Assembly: GCF_023101085.1 (NCBI RefSeq) | Contig: NZ_CP064703.1 | Coordinates: 1,674,001 to 1,738,000, forward strand | Reading direction: 5' to 3' | Source of the DNA: Bradyrhizobium sp. 170 | Lineage (GTDB): Bacteria; Pseudomonadota; Alphaproteobacteria; Rhizobiales; Xanthobacteraceae | Length of the DNA: 64,000 nucleotides | Translations under genes and position numbers: made by a program | The notes under the pieces: model-generated | Databases searched by the model: none | Seen by the model: only the letters and a program-made list of their open reading frames with translations | What the model was told of the DNA's origin: nothing | In this document: piece after piece, positions 1 to 12,251 of the stretch | Layout of the letters: every line of letters begins with the position of its first letter | How positions within the stretch are numbered: the first letter of the stretch is position 1

Positions 1-12
1 CGGTATGCCTAG

Positions 13-141
13 ACAGTTACACGTTGGCCGATCTTGATAATCGAGTCGGGCTACGCCGCGGAGGACGTCGTCTACATGCCGTCTTACGTCATTCGCTGCC
101 CGCAGCGCCTGCCGGTCACCTTCCGCCCTTCCATCGCTTAG
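13..141 (+). pseudogene. C-terminal remnant of a cytochrome P450, probably CYP115
   Basis: A 43-codon reading frame runs from just after a stop at 10-12 to TAG at 139-141. Its end (residues reading RCPQRLPVTFRPS) has the usual shape of a bacterial P450 C-terminus. It sits 16 bases upstream of CYP112. From the literature on rhizobial gibberellin operons, many strains keep only a fragment of CYP115, the GA 3-oxidase that converts GA9 to GA4, at this position. Identification as CYP115 rests on position plus the P450-like tail. No heme-binding motif is present, so it cannot encode an enzyme. The window starts here, so the upstream part of the gene is not visible, but the stop at 10-12 shows the frame is closed. 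Confidence 0.55.
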
Positions 142-157
142 AGAGTGAAGTGCCACG

Positions 158-1360
158 ATGTCCGAACAACCCTTGCCGACGCTGCCGATGTGGCGCGTCG
201 ATCACATCGAGCCCTCGCCCGAGATGTTGGCGCTACGCGCCAACGGTCCGATCCACCGCGTGCGCTTCCCGTCCGGGCACGAAGGCTGGTGGGTGACAGG
301 CTACGACGAGGCCAAGGCGGCGCTGTCCGACGCGGCGTTCCGGCCCGCGGGAATGCCGCCGACGGCATTCACCCCGGATTCGGTGATTCTCGGTTCGCCG
401 GGGTGGCTGGTCTCGCACGAGGGGGGCGAGCATGCCCGGTTACGCACGATCGTGGCGGCGGCCTTCAGCAACCGCAGGATGAAGCTGCTCGCGCAGCAGG
501 TCGAGGCGATCGCCGCGCAGTTGTTCGAGACGCTGGCGGCCCAGCCCCAGCCCGCCGACCTGCGGCGCCACCTCTCCTTTCCGCTTCCGGCCATGGTCAT
601 CAGCGCGCTGCTGGGCGTGCTCTACGAGGATCACGCCTTTTTCGCCGGGCTGTCCGACGAGGTGATGACGCACCAGCATGAAAGCGGCCCGCGCAGCGCG
701 TCGCGCCTGGCCTGGGAAGAACTGCGCGCCTACATTCGCGGCAAGATGCGGGACAAGCGCCAGGATCCGGGCGACAACCTGCTGACGGATCTGCTCGCGG
801 CGGTCGACCAGGGCAAGGCGACCGAGGAAGAGGCGATCGGCCTGGCGGCGGGCATGCTGGTGGCGGGGCACGAGAGCACCGTCGCGCAGATCGAATTCGG
901 CCTGCTGGCCATGTTCCGCCATCCGCAACAGCGCGAACGCCTGGTCGGCGATCCATCCCTGGCGGACAAGGCGGTGGAGGAAATCCTGCGCATGTACTCG
1001 CCGGGCGCGGGCTGGGACGGCATCATGCGCTATCCGAGGACCGACGTGACCATCGCGGGAGTGCATATTCCCGCGGAGAGCAAGGTGCTGGTCGGCCTGC
1101 CGGCGACGTCGTTCGATCCGCGCCATTTCGACGACCCGGAAATCTTCGACATCGGACGCGACGAAAATCCGCACCTGGCGTTCTCCTACGGGCCGCACTA
1201 CTGCATCGGCGTGGCGCTGGCCAGGCTGGAACTCAAGGTGGTGTTCGGTTCGATCTTCCAGCGCTTTCCCGCGCTGCGCCTGGCCGTGGCGCCCGAAGAA
1301 CTGAAGTTGCGCAAGGAGATCATCACTGGCGGGTTCGAGGAGTTCCCAGTGCTCTGGTGA
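158..1360 (+). CDS. Cytochrome P450 CYP112, gibberellin C-20 oxidase
   Basis: A 400-residue cytosolic P450 and the first intact gene of the gibberellin operon. Visible motifs are the I-helix oxygen-binding AGHEST near residue 236, the ExxR-type EEILR, and the heme-ligand loop FSYGPHYCIG with the cysteine near residue 349. In characterised rhizobial operons CYP112 oxidises and removes C-20, converting GA12 to GA9. The start ATG is preceded by GAGAGTGAAG. The length is normal for the family and nothing is broken. With CYP115 reduced to a fragment upstream, this would be the last P450 step and GA9 the end product. Assignment of CYP112 rather than another P450 comes from operon order and motif context. 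Confidence 0.9.
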   Translation: MSEQPLPTLPMWRVDHIEPSPEMLALRANGPIHRVRFPSGHEGWWVTGYDEAKAALSDAAFRPAGMPPTAFTPDSVILGSPGWLVSHEGGEHARLRTIVAAAFSNRRMKLLAQQVEAIAAQLFETLAAQPQPADLRRHLSFPLPAMVISALLGVLYEDHAFFAGLSDEVMTHQHESGPRSASRLAWEELRAYIRGKMRDKRQDPGDNLLTDLLAAVDQGKATEEEAIGLAAGMLVAGHESTVAQIEFGLLAMFRHPQQRERLVGDPSLADKAVEEILRMYSPGAGWDGIMRYPRTDVTIAGVHIPAESKVLVGLPATSFDPRHFDDPEIFDIGRDENPHLAFSYGPHYCIGVALARLELKVVFGSIFQRFPALRLAVAPEELKLRKEIITGGFEEFPVLW

Positions 1361-1453
1361 TGCTCGGACGCCGCCGGGAATCGCGATGTTCTCCGCAGTT
1401 TGCCGGCGCGCCTGGCGCGCGCCGGTCAGATCAGCCAGCCAACAGGTAACCAG

Positions 1454-2743
1454 ATGGACGTGCAAGAAACCACGGCAGCATGCCGGGACGCCTTCGCCGA
1501 ACTGGCGTCGCCAGCGTGCATCCACGACCCGTATCCGTTCATGCGGTGGTTGCGCGAGCACGATCCGGTGCATCGCGCGGCGTCGGGCCTCTTTCTGTTG
1601 AGCCGCCACGCCGACATCTACTGGGCGCTCAAGGCCACGGGCGATGCGTTTCGGGGACCGGCGCCGGGCGAACTGGCGCGCTATTTCCCGCGTGCGGCGA
1701 CCAGCCTGTCACTCAATCTGCTGGCGTCCACGCTAGCGATGAAGGAACCACCGACGCATACGCGTCTGCGCCGGCTGATCTCGCGCGATTTCACCATGCG
1801 CCAGATCGACAACCTGCGGCCGAGCATCGCGCGCATCGTCGCAGCGCGCCTGGACGGCATGGCGCCCGCGCTGGAGCGCGGGGATCCGGTGGACCTGCAT
1901 CGGGAATTCGCGCTGGCCTTGCCCATGCTGGTTTTCGCCGAACTGTTCGGCATGCCCCAGGACGACATGTTCGGGCTCGCCGCCGGCATCGGCGCCATTC
2001 TGGAAGGCCTGGGCCCGCACGCCAACGATCCCCAGCTCGCCGCGGCGGACGCGGCCAGCGCCAGGGTGCAGGCCTACTTCGGCGACCTCATTCAGCGCAA
2101 GCGCACCGATCCCCGCCACGACATCGTGTCGATGCTGGTCGGCGCACACGACGACGATGCCGACACGCTGTCGGATGCGGAGTTGATCAGCATGCTGTGG
2201 GGCATGCTGCTGGGCGGCTTCGCAACCACTGCTGCGACCATTGACCATGCGGTCGTGGCGATGCTGGCGTATCCCGAACAGCGGCACTGGCTGCAGGGAG
2301 ACGCCGTGGGGGTGGAGGCATTCGTCGAAGAAGTCCTGCGCTGCGACGCGCCCGCCATGTTCAGCTCCATTCCGCGTATCGCCCAGCGCGACATCGAACT
2401 GGGCGGCGTGGTGATCCCGAAGAACGCGGACGTGCGCGTGCTGATCGCGGCCGGCAATCGCGACCCGGACGCCTTCGCCCATCCCGACCGCTTCGATCCC
2501 GCGCGGTTCTACGGCACCAGTCCTGGCATGTCGACCGACGGGAAGATCATGCTGAGCTTCGGCCACGGCATCCACTTCTGCCTCGGTGCGCAACTGGCCC
2601 GGGTGCAGTTGGCCGAGAGCCTGCCGCGGATCCAGGTGCGCTTCCCCACGCTGGCATTGGCCGAGCCGCCGACCCGGGAGCCCTCCGCGTTCCTTAGGAC
2701 GTTCCGCGCGCTGCCGGTGCGGCTGCATGCGCAGGGGGGCTGA
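1454..2743 (+). CDS. Cytochrome P450 CYP114, kaurenoic acid oxidase
   Basis: A 429-residue P450. The I-helix region reads [11 protein letters not shown], ExxR is in EEVLRCD, and the heme loop is [10 protein letters not shown] with the cysteine near residue 376. The CYP114 family works with the ferredoxin encoded immediately downstream, taking ent-kaurenoic acid through 7-hydroxylation and ring contraction to GA12-aldehyde. The ATG at 1454 is chosen because it starts the conserved N-terminal region. Upstream in-frame codons lie in the 93-base gap after CYP112 and look non-coding. The Shine-Dalgarno match is weak (AGG). The stop is one base from the ferredoxin start, so translation is probably coupled. 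Confidence 0.9.
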   Translation: MDVQETTAACRDAFAELASPACIHDPYPFMRWLREHDPVHRAASGLFLLSRHADIYWALKATGDAFRGPAPGELARYFPRAATSLSLNLLASTLAMKEPPTHTRLRRLISRDFTMRQIDNLRPSIARIVAARLDGMAPALERGDPVDLHREFALALPMLVFAELFGMPQDDMFGLAAGIGAILEGLGPHANDPQLAAADAASARVQAYFGDLIQRKRTDPRHDIVSMLVGAHDDDADTLSDAELISMLWGMLLGGFATTAATIDHAVVAMLAYPEQRHWLQGDAVGVEAFVEEVLRCDAPAMFSSIPRIAQRDIELGGVVIPKNADVRVLIAAGNRDPDAFAHPDRFDPARFYGTSPGMSTDGKIMLSFGHGIHFCLGAQLARVQLAESLPRIQVRFPTLALAEPPTREPSAFLRTFRALPVRLHAQGG

Positions 2744-2744
2744 G

Positions 2745-3035
2745 ATGCGCGTCGTGGTCGACCAGGATCTGTGCGGAACCACCGGGCAGTGCGTGCTGAC
2801 GCTGCCGGGCACCTTTCGCCAGCGCGAACCGGACGGCGTGGCCGAAGTGTGCGTGGCGACGGTCCCGCAGGCGCTGCACGCCGCCGTGCGGCTCGCGGCA
2901 AGCCAGTGTCCAGTCGCCGCCATTCGGGTCATCGAAAGCGACGCTGGCGATGACGAGCGCGCCAGCGCCGACCCTGCGCCTTCTCCGGCGGAGGCCGAGC
3001 AACGCAATCCAGGAGGACACGATGGCACGGTTTGA
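2745..3035 (+). CDS. Gibberellin-operon ferredoxin, 3Fe-4S type
   Basis: A 96-residue small acidic protein beginning MRVVVDQDLC. It has the cysteine pattern of a single-cluster P450 ferredoxin: C near 10, C near 16 (CGTTGQC) and a CP motif near residue 57. The middle cysteine of a 4Fe-4S set is absent, as in 3Fe-4S ferredoxins that feed P450s. It is the electron donor needed by CYP114 for the ring-contraction step. The gene starts directly after the CYP114 stop. Its last codons overlap the SDR start at 3022, so the C-terminal tail beyond about residue 70 is low-complexity read-through across the SDR ribosome-binding site. Confidence 0.88.
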   Translation: MRVVVDQDLCGTTGQCVLTLPGTFRQREPDGVAEVCVATVPQALHAAVRLAASQCPVAAIRVIESDAGDDERASADPAPSPAEAEQRNPGGHDGTV

Positions 3036-3867
3036 AGGCAAGGTGGCCGTGGTGACCGGCGCCGGCGCCGGCATCGGCAAGGCATGCGCCGTCGCCATCG
3101 CACGCGAGGGCGGCAGAGTGGTGGTGGCCGACATTGATGGCTCGGCGGCCATCGCCTGCACCGCGCAGATCGCGGCCGAAGCGGGCCACGCGCTGGCCCT
3201 GGCCATGGACATCGCCGATGCGCAGGCGGTGGCAGCGCTGTTCGAGACGGCGGAGCGGCACTTCGGTGGGGTCGACCTGCTGGTGAACAACGCGAGCGCC
3301 ATGCATCTGACCCCGCGCGACCGCGCGCTCCTCGACCTGGACCTGGCGGTCTGGGATCAGACCATGGCGACCAATCTGCGCGGCACGCTGCTCTGCTGCC
3401 GGCAGGCCATCCCACGGATGATCGTCCGCGGCGGTGGCGCGATCGTCAACATGTCGTCGTGCCAGGGGCTCAGCGGTGACACCGCGCAGACGTCCTACGC
3501 CGCGTCGAAGGCGGCGATGAACATGCTGTCGGCCTCGCTCGCCACCCAGTACGGTCATGCGCAGATCCGCTGCAACGCGGTTGCGCCGGGTCTCGTCATG
3601 ACCGAGCGTCTCCTCGCCAAGCTGGACGAGTGCATGCAACGGCATCTGCGCCGGCACCAGCTCCTGCCGCGCGTCGGCCGCCCCGAGGACGTGGCCGCGC
3701 TGGTGGCGTTCCTGCTCTCCGACGATGCTGCGTTCATCACCGGCCAGGTCGTGTGCATCGACGGCGGCATGCTGGCGCATGTGCCGACGTACGCCGACGG
3801 TGGCAACAGCCGCGCCGCGCGGCCTGCCGGCGACACTGCCGAAGCGGCCGCGGCGCCGCGCTGCTGA
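3022..3867 (+). CDS. Short-chain dehydrogenase/reductase of gibberellin operon (GA12-aldehyde oxidation)
   Basis: A 281-residue classical SDR. The nucleotide-binding motif TGAGAGIG is near residues 11-18, the NNAS motif follows, and the catalytic YAASK has Tyr near 159 and Lys near 163. In characterised operons this enzyme oxidises GA12-aldehyde to GA12. The start ATG has an excellent AGGAGG site at 3011-3016. The stop codon overlaps the CYP117 ATG (TGATG). The C-terminal 20 residues or so, after the conserved IDGGML region, are Ala/Gly/Arg-rich and probably not part of the fold. Confidence 0.9.
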   Translation: MARFEGKVAVVTGAGAGIGKACAVAIAREGGRVVVADIDGSAAIACTAQIAAEAGHALALAMDIADAQAVAALFETAERHFGGVDLLVNNASAMHLTPRDRALLDLDLAVWDQTMATNLRGTLLCCRQAIPRMIVRGGGAIVNMSSCQGLSGDTAQTSYAASKAAMNMLSASLATQYGHAQIRCNAVAPGLVMTERLLAKLDECMQRHLRRHQLLPRVGRPEDVAALVAFLLSDDAAFITGQVVCIDGGMLAHVPTYADGGNSRAARPAGDTAEAAAAPRC

Positions 3868-5210
3868 TGGACATGCTGCTCAACCCGCTGGACCGTCGGC
3901 ACCGGCTGCGGTACGACATCCCGGTCGTGCCCGGCGCTTTCCCCCTGGTCGGGCATCTTCCCGCCATCGTCTGCGACCTGCCGCGCCTGCTGCGGCGCGC
4001 GGAACGGACGCTGGGCAGCCACTTCTGGCTGGATTTCGGCCCTGCCGGACACCTGATGACCTGCGTGGATCCGGATGCGTTCGCACTGCTCCGGCACAAG
4101 GACGTGTCCTCGGCGCTGATCGAAGAGATCGCGCCCGAATTGCTTGGCGGAACGTTGGTTGCCCGGGACGGCGGCGCGCACCGGCAGGCGCGCGATGCGA
4201 TCAAGGAGGCGTTCCTGCCCAAGGGGCTGACCCAGGCCGGCATCGGCGACCTGTTCGTGCCCGTCATCCGGGCGCGGGTGCAGGCGTGGCGCGACCGCGG
4301 CGAGGTAACCATCCTGCGCGAAACCGGCGACCTGATGCTCAAGCTCATCTTCAGCCTCCTGGGAATCCCCGCGCAGGACCTGCCGGGATGGCATCGCAAG
4401 TACCGGCAACTGCTGCAGTTGATCGTCGCGCCCCCGGTCGACCTGCCCGGACTGCCCTTGCGGCGCGGCCGCGCCGCCCGCGACTGGATCGACGCGCAGT
4501 TGCGCCAGTTCGTCCGCGACGCGCGCGCGCATGCCGCGCGCACCGGGTTGATCAACGACATGGTGAGCGCCTTCAATCGCAGCGACGATGCGCTCTCCGA
4601 TGACGTCCTGGTCGCCAATATCCGCTTGCTGCTGCTTGCCGGTCACGACACCACTGCCTCGACGATGGCCTGGATGGTGATCGAGCTGGCGCGGCAGCCT
4701 GTGCTGTGGGACGCCCTGGTCGAGGAGGCGCAACGCGTGGGCGCGGTGCCGACCCGGCACGCGGACCTTGCGCAGTGTCCAGTCGCCGAGGCGCTGTTCC
4801 GCGAGACGCTGCGCGTGCATCCGGCGACCACGCTCCTGCCGCGTCGCGCGCTGCAGGAATTGCAACTCGGCCAACGGCGCATTCCCGCGGGCACCCATCT
4901 GTGCATTCCGCTGCTGCATTTCTCGACCTCGGCGCTGCTGCACGAGGCGCCTGATCAGTTCCGCCTGGCGCGGTGGCTGCAACGCACGGAGCCGATCCGG
5001 CCGGTGGACATGCTGCAGTTCGGTACCGGACCACACGTCTGCATCGGCTACCACTTGGTATGGCTGGAACTGGTGCAGTTCTGCATCGCCTTGGCGCTGA
5101 CCATGCACAAGGCCGGGGTGCGGCCGCGGTTGCTGAGCGGCATCGAAAAAGGCCGACGCTATTACCCGACCGCACATCCGTCCATGACAATCCGCATCGG
5201 ATTCTCATGA
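3867..5210 (+). CDS. Cytochrome P450 CYP117, ent-kaurene oxidase
   Basis: A 447-residue P450. The N-terminus has a proline-rich hinge (VVPGAFPLVGHLP), the I-helix AGHDTTAS is mid-C-terminal, ExxR is in FRETLRVHP, and the heme loop FGTGPHVCIG has its cysteine near residue 392. The CYP117 family carries out the three-step oxidation of ent-kaurene to ent-kaurenoic acid. The start overlaps the SDR stop, which supports translational coupling. No membrane anchor is seen, as expected for a soluble bacterial P450. The frame is intact. Confidence 0.9.
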   Translation: MDMLLNPLDRRHRLRYDIPVVPGAFPLVGHLPAIVCDLPRLLRRAERTLGSHFWLDFGPAGHLMTCVDPDAFALLRHKDVSSALIEEIAPELLGGTLVARDGGAHRQARDAIKEAFLPKGLTQAGIGDLFVPVIRARVQAWRDRGEVTILRETGDLMLKLIFSLLGIPAQDLPGWHRKYRQLLQLIVAPPVDLPGLPLRRGRAARDWIDAQLRQFVRDARAHAARTGLINDMVSAFNRSDDALSDDVLVANIRLLLLAGHDTTASTMAWMVIELARQPVLWDALVEEAQRVGAVPTRHADLAQCPVAEALFRETLRVHPATTLLPRRALQELQLGQRRIPAGTHLCIPLLHFSTSALLHEAPDQFRLARWLQRTEPIRPVDMLQFGTGPHVCIGYHLVWLELVQFCIALALTMHKAGVRPRLLSGIEKGRRYYPTAHPSMTIRIGFS

Positions 5211-5349
5211 GCTGGCTCGCGTGCCCCGTGTGGCGAGGCAGCGGCGCCGGTGACGCGCGGCATTGCTGCACTCGGCGCGCGCGCTCGGTGCGACGCCGGC
5301 AACACCGCGGCGGCTCGGCGCTCGCCGTGGCCGTGTCAGATACAAGGAC

Positions 5350-6357
5350 ATGAACAACATGCAGACCGGTTCCACGCTACACGACGACCGAACTGGCGTT
5401 TCCGCGCTCGGCGGATTGGGCGCGCAGGCGCGCGGCGCATCCGGCAGGCTGCTGCCGGAGATCTGGATGCAGGACGGCGCAAAGCGGGTCGAACAGGCGC
5501 TGGCGCGTCTTCTCTGCGCCGAAGACGACGGTGAGACCGAGCTGATGGCGGCGATGCGCTACGCCACCTTGCATGGCGGGAAGCGCACCCGCGCCTTGCT
5601 CTGTCTGGCTGCCGGCGCACTGGCCGACACGCCGGCGCACATGCTCGACAACGTCGGCGCCGCCATCGAGATGATGCACGCCTGTACCCTGGTCCACGAC
5701 GACCTGCCCGCGATGGACGACGACGTGCTTCGCCGCGGCCTTCCGACCGTGCACGTCAAGTTCGGCGAAGCCACTGCGATCCTGGTCGGCGATGCGCTGC
5801 AGGCGCACGCCTTCCTGACCCTGGCGAGCCTGGATGTGCCGGGCGACAACCGTATCGCGCTCGTGCGCGAACTGGCGCAGGCGGTGTCCGCCGAGGGTGC
5901 CGCAGGCGGGCAGGCCATGGATCTGTCGCTGGTCGGAAAGCACGTCGAGCTGGACAGGATCGTGGCGATGCACCGGATGAAGAGCGGAGCGCTAGTGCGC
6001 GCGTCCGTTCGCATGGGCGCGCTATGCGCCATCGCGGAGGATGCCGCGCACGCTGCGCTGTACTGTGCGCTCGATCGCTACACCGCCTGTTTCGGCCTGG
6101 CGTTGCAGGTGGTCGACGACATTATCGACGCGACAGCGGATACCGCGACGCTGGGCAAGACCCCCGGCAAGGACGCGGCGGCGCAGAAGCCGACCTGCGC
6201 GTCGATCATGGGGCTGCAGGCAGCGCGCCAGTTCGCGCTGGATTTGTTGCGCGACGCCGGGGAGGCCATCGCCCCGCTGGGGCCACGTGCGGAACGGTTG
6301 GCGCAGATGCTGCAGCGGGCCAACGCGTATCTGTTCAAGCACGCGCCATGCGCATGA
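5350..6357 (+). CDS. Geranylgeranyl diphosphate synthase (class I trans-prenyltransferase)
   Basis: A 335-residue prenyltransferase. The first aspartate-rich motif DDLPAMDDD lies around residues 117-125 and the second, DDIID, near 256, with the GGKRTR substrate motif upstream. It makes GGPP for the diterpene cyclases encoded next. Two starts are possible: ATG 5350, or ATG 5359, which is better spaced (10 bases) from AAGGA at 5344-5348. There is a 139-base gap after CYP117. The product is inferred as GGPP from the operon; sequence motifs alone would also fit FPP synthase. Confidence 0.88.
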   Translation: MNNMQTGSTLHDDRTGVSALGGLGAQARGASGRLLPEIWMQDGAKRVEQALARLLCAEDDGETELMAAMRYATLHGGKRTRALLCLAAGALADTPAHMLDNVGAAIEMMHACTLVHDDLPAMDDDVLRRGLPTVHVKFGEATAILVGDALQAHAFLTLASLDVPGDNRIALVRELAQAVSAEGAAGGQAMDLSLVGKHVELDRIVAMHRMKSGALVRASVRMGALCAIAEDAAHAALYCALDRYTACFGLALQVVDDIIDATADTATLGKTPGKDAAAQKPTCASIMGLQAARQFALDLLRDAGEAIAPLGPRAERLAQMLQRANAYLFKHAPCA

Positions 6358-6664
6358 GCGCGCCCGTCCGCATGGAGTCGCCCCTGTGCCGCTGCGATCG
6401 GCCGGCGGCAGCAGTGCATGCTGCACTGTGTCCGAGTCCGCGGCGCCGATCGCAGCGGTTGCCCAGCACGGCCGCGGCGCACGCGGCGCGCTGCGCGCAA
6501 GCCTATGCGGCGGACCGGCGCCAGCATCGGGGCGCGTCGCCGCGCCGGAGCAGGGCGGCCGTCCGGCGCTGCCCATGCGCCGGGCCGCGACGGGCCTGCG
6601 GCGACGTGCGCGGCGTCTGCCCGATCCTGGTTCTCGTCAACCGTCTGCAGAAGGAACATCCCGC
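6358..6664 (+). other. Spacer between GGPP synthase and CPS genes
   Basis: This 307-base GC-rich stretch is the longest gap inside the gibberellin operon. Open frames cross it on both strands, but none has a ribosome-binding site, a start or a recognisable product. No terminator hairpin followed by a T run is visible, so co-transcription across it is plausible. Confidence 0.4.
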
Positions 6665-9111
<2,447 letters not shown>

Positions 9112-9196
9112 ACGCGCGGGAGGCGGCGGCGTGCGCGCGCTGCCGTCGGTCCGATCCGACGCAACGCCGTCGCCCGATGCGACGGATGGAGCGAGC

Positions 9197-10247
9197 ATGA
9201 GCGACACCGCCCTGAGCCGGCGCAAGGACGACCATCTGGACATCGTGCTGGATCGGCGAACGGCGCCGGCCACGGTCGCCGCCGGCTGGGAGTCCATCCG
9301 TTTCGAACACTGCGCATTGCCCGAGTTGGACCTGACGCAGATCGACCTGCGCGCCTCGCTGCTGGGCAAGACCATGCGCGCGCCGCTGCTGATCAGCTCC
9401 ATGACCGGCGGCATGCCACGCGCCGAGGCCATCAACCGGCATCTGAGCGAGGCAGCGCAAGCCTTGGGGATCGCCATGTGCGTCGGTTCGCAGCGCGTGA
9501 GCCTGCAATCCCGCAACTCCCAGGGGCTGACGCGCGCGCTGCGCCGCCTGGCCCCAGACATTCCCTTGCTGGCCAATATCGGCGCCGCGCAACTGCGCGA
9601 GGCCGACGGCCTGGACCTGGCGCGCCGGGCGGTGGATGCGCTGGAGGCCGATGGACTCATCGTCCATCTCAATCCGCTGCAGGAAGCGGTACAGCCGGAG
9701 GGCGACCGCGACTGGCGCGGCGTCCTGGCGCAGATCGCTCGCGCAGCGCGTAGCGTGGGCGTGCCGATCGTGGCCAAGGAAGTGGGGTCGGGCCTGTCCG
9801 CCTCGGTGGCCTGTGCGCTCGTCGAGGCGGGCGTGGCGGTGATCGATGTCGCCGGCGCCGGCGGCACCAGTCGGGCCGCGGTGGAGGGCGAGCGCGCCCG
9901 CGATGCCGCCGACCGTGCAGTGGCGATGGCGTTCGCCGATTGGGGGATTCCGACCCCGGCCAGCGTGCAGGCGGTACGTCGGGCGCTGCCAACGGTGAAG
10001 CTGATCGCGTCGAGCGGGATCCGCGACGGCGTCGACGTGGCCAAGGCCATCCGCCTGGGCGCGGACATCGCCGGGGCAGGCGGCCGGCGTGCTGCGCGCG
10101 GCTACGGTGTCCACCGAGGCGGTTGTCGCGCATTTCGAGATCGTCATCCGCCAGTTGGCCGTCGCCTGCTTCTGCACCGGCTCGGCTGATCTAGCGGCGT
10201 TGCGTCAGGCGCGCTTGTTGCCCTCGGCGCATCTGCCCGCCGGTTGA
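9197..10247 (+). pseudogene. idi: Type 2 isopentenyl diphosphate isomerase, frameshifted near the C-terminus
   Basis: FMN-dependent IDI-2, which would balance IPP and DMAPP for the pathway. The start ATG has GGAG at 9188-9191. Family motifs [20 protein letters not shown] and AGAGGTS are all in frame. At 10073-10076 a run of four G shifts the frame. With one G fewer the protein continues [14 protein letters not shown] through to HLPAG and stops at TGA 10245-10247, a normal IDI-2 ending. As written, translation leaves the family sequence and stops at 10187-10189 instead. The extra G in a homopolymer may be a sequencing error. Otherwise the enzyme loses its last 60 or so residues, which carry part of the FMN site. 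Confidence 0.8.
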
Positions 10248-10363
10248 TGCCGGCGGCGGCGGGCGCCTAGTCTTACTGAATCAGAAAGTCGCGGATGCGG
10301 GGGGATTCGCGCTGGTCGCGGATTTGTTAGGGTGCTGCTTCGTGATCAGGGAAGCGCCCCGCC

Positions 10364-10465
10364 ATGACCGACTGGACAGCCGAGAGTGAAGCCGCATTCG
10401 ACGCCTATGTCGATGCTTTGATCGGGGTGATCGGCCGCGCCGAACGAGCTGAGCCCCTGAAGGGG
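10364..10465 (+). mobile_element. IS701-family transposase, N-terminal fragment
   Basis: An ATG at 10364 opens a frame beginning MTDWTAESEAAFDAYVDAL and running to PLKG. This resembles the first 35 or so residues of IS701-type transposases found in rhizobia. The frame leaves the family after about 10465, where unrelated sequence begins. It marks the downstream edge of the gibberellin operon; no other part of the element is visible. Confidence 0.5.
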
Positions 10466-10473
10466 TCGGAACA

Positions 10474-10630
10474 AGGTGCGCCGGGAGACCGGCAAGGAGT
10501 AGATGGTGCAAGTCCATTGCAATGAAGGAGTAGCGATCCACATTGACCCCGAGTCATGCGCGGTCGGTCGTGAGGAGACCGGTAACTTCTCTGGGTCAAA
10601 CACGGGTTGTTAGGCTCGAGCAGTCCATCA
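10474..10630 (+). mobile_element. Possible 5' remnant of a bacterial group II intron
   Basis: Directly after the IS701 fragment, sequence beginning GTGCGCCGGGAGACC contains the phrases GGTGCAAGTCC and CCCCGAGTCATGCG, which resemble the 5' domain I of bacterial group II introns. No intron-encoded reverse transcriptase follows: the ISKra4 gene begins at 10651. Only a short 5' end would be left. This is pattern recognition only; a covariance-model search would decide it. Confidence 0.35.
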
Positions 10631-10650
10631 GCATCGTTTGAGACAAAGCG

Positions 10651-11744
10651 ATGGCGGTGGAATGGACGGTTACGATCGAGGGCCGGAACGAATTTGGCGA
10701 CACATGCCGGAAGGAGGTCCGCATAGACAAGAGCTGGGAGAGCCTGTTCGACGGCGACATCGGCTTGTCGATCGGCGATAGCAAGAAGATCATGGCAGCG
10801 CTGCAGAACGCGGTCGTGAATCATGAGGCGGAGACGTATGCCCTTCTTCGCCGGGTTTGCCCGGATTGCCATACGTTCCGACCGGTCAAGGACTACACGA
10901 CACGCCGGATCCGAACCGTCTTCGGCACCGTTGAGGTTCGCAATCCCCGATGGATGCTGTGCCGGGAATGCCATCCAGGGATGGTCGGTGCCTTCGCGCC
11001 GCTGAAGGAAATTTGTCCCGATCGAGCGGGAGCTGATGGAACTGACGGCGCGGCTAGGAAGCATGCTGCCCTACCGCCAGGCGGCGAAGGTGCTGGCCGA
11101 TTTCCTGCCCACTGAACCGACTGAGACGCATGCGACCGTGCGCAAGCGTACCATCAGGATCGGCAAGCGGCTCGACAACCAGGTCATGCAGGAAACTTGG
11201 CGCGCGAGGTCCCAAACGGATGACCGATGCCAGCTTGAGATGCAGCTTCCCGGAGATCGGCGCAAAGAGTTCGTCATCAGCATTGATACGGCGCACGTTC
11301 GTAGCGCTGATCAACATTCGGCGCGAAATTTCGAGCTCGTCGTGGCCAGATGCGGCCGCGGGGGACGGGGAGAAAGGGGCGGTCGCTATTTCGTCACCGG
11401 CAGCACCGACCAGCAGGCAATCCGCGATCGTGCTCTTCACTCTCTCCAGGAAGTCGGATATCGCGGCTTTGGGGATGTGACGGTGATCTCGGACGGGGCC
11501 GAAATCCTAAAGCGGCTGCCCCGCGCCATGCCGAAACCAACGACCCACATCATCGACTGGTTTCATATTGCCATGAAGATCCAGCCCATTCAGCAGATCG
11601 CCGATCACATCGTACGATCCCGATCAGGCCCCTTTGAAGCGCTTCCAACCATCGACAGGGACATCAGAGCCGTGAAGTGGCGTCTGTGGCATGGGCGGGT
11701 CGGCCGCGCGATCCGCGACCTGGAGCAACTTCTAGGGTCCAGAT
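10651..11744 (+). pseudogene. ISKra4-family transposase, frameshifted and 3'-truncated
   Basis: The first frame (10651 to about 11025) encodes an N-terminal zinc-ribbon-like region, with CPDC and CREC either side of a beta-rich stretch. The second frame (11036 onward) encodes the DDE core, with segments FVISIDTAHV, FGDVTVISDGAE and HIIDWFHIAMK. A single-base indel near 11005-11035 separates them. The coding sequence stops resembling the family at about 11735, where an IS5-type fragment abuts it in opposite orientation. The element is therefore dead twice over. Confidence 0.75.
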
Positions 11745-12014
11745 TCAATTGAGCCAATATGCGACGAGAGCGGCGAGATGAACAGCGGCCAAGAAATTCC
11801 GGGCGAGCTTGTCGTATCGGGTGGCGATACGGCGGAAGTCTTTGAGCCTGCAAAAGCAGCGCTCGATGACATTTCGGCCTTTGTAGGCGCGTTTGTTGAA
11901 GCGATGGATGACGACGCGGTTGGATTTGTTGGGAATGGGCGGCGCGAGCGCCAGAACATCGGGCGCCGCCGCGATATCGGCATCCTGGCCTCGGGTCTCA
12001 GATGCAGGACGACT
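11745..12014 (-). mobile_element. IS5-family (IS427-like) transposase, C-terminal fragment
   Basis: On the minus strand the frame closed by the stop at 11745-11747 reads PPIPNKSNRVV, then NVIERCFCRLKDFRRIATRYDK, then FLAAVHLAALVAYWLN. This is the standard ending of the second ORF of IS427-group IS5 elements, including the DDE glutamate region (NVIERCF). The frame closes upstream at a stop at 12015-12017, so only about 90 codons survive. It interrupts the ISKra4 transposase. Confidence 0.8.
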
Positions 12015-12251
12015 CTATGGCTTGCTTCCATGTTGAAGGGGCTGACGTGCGCGTCGAAAATCGGGTTTGTCACACGGATAAAGATCCAGAGGACAGAGGA
12101 CAAATTCGCGTGTAGTTCCAGTTCTTATCTCGAAGAGAAAAATCCGCTTGAATAGTTGTCGATGACCATTGATATGGTAATGGGAAGCAGTTGCGTCTTC
12201 GCCAAAAACAAGACGCTACAGGCAGATGTGCAAAGCGAAATCGGAGAACAC

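Noticed and set aside
440..1609. Long minus-strand open frame opposite CYP112 and CYP114 (and similar ones at 3555-5177, 5377-5973 and 6503-7771)
   Set aside because: These are mirror frames created by the high G/C third positions of the real genes. None has a start signal or family resemblance.
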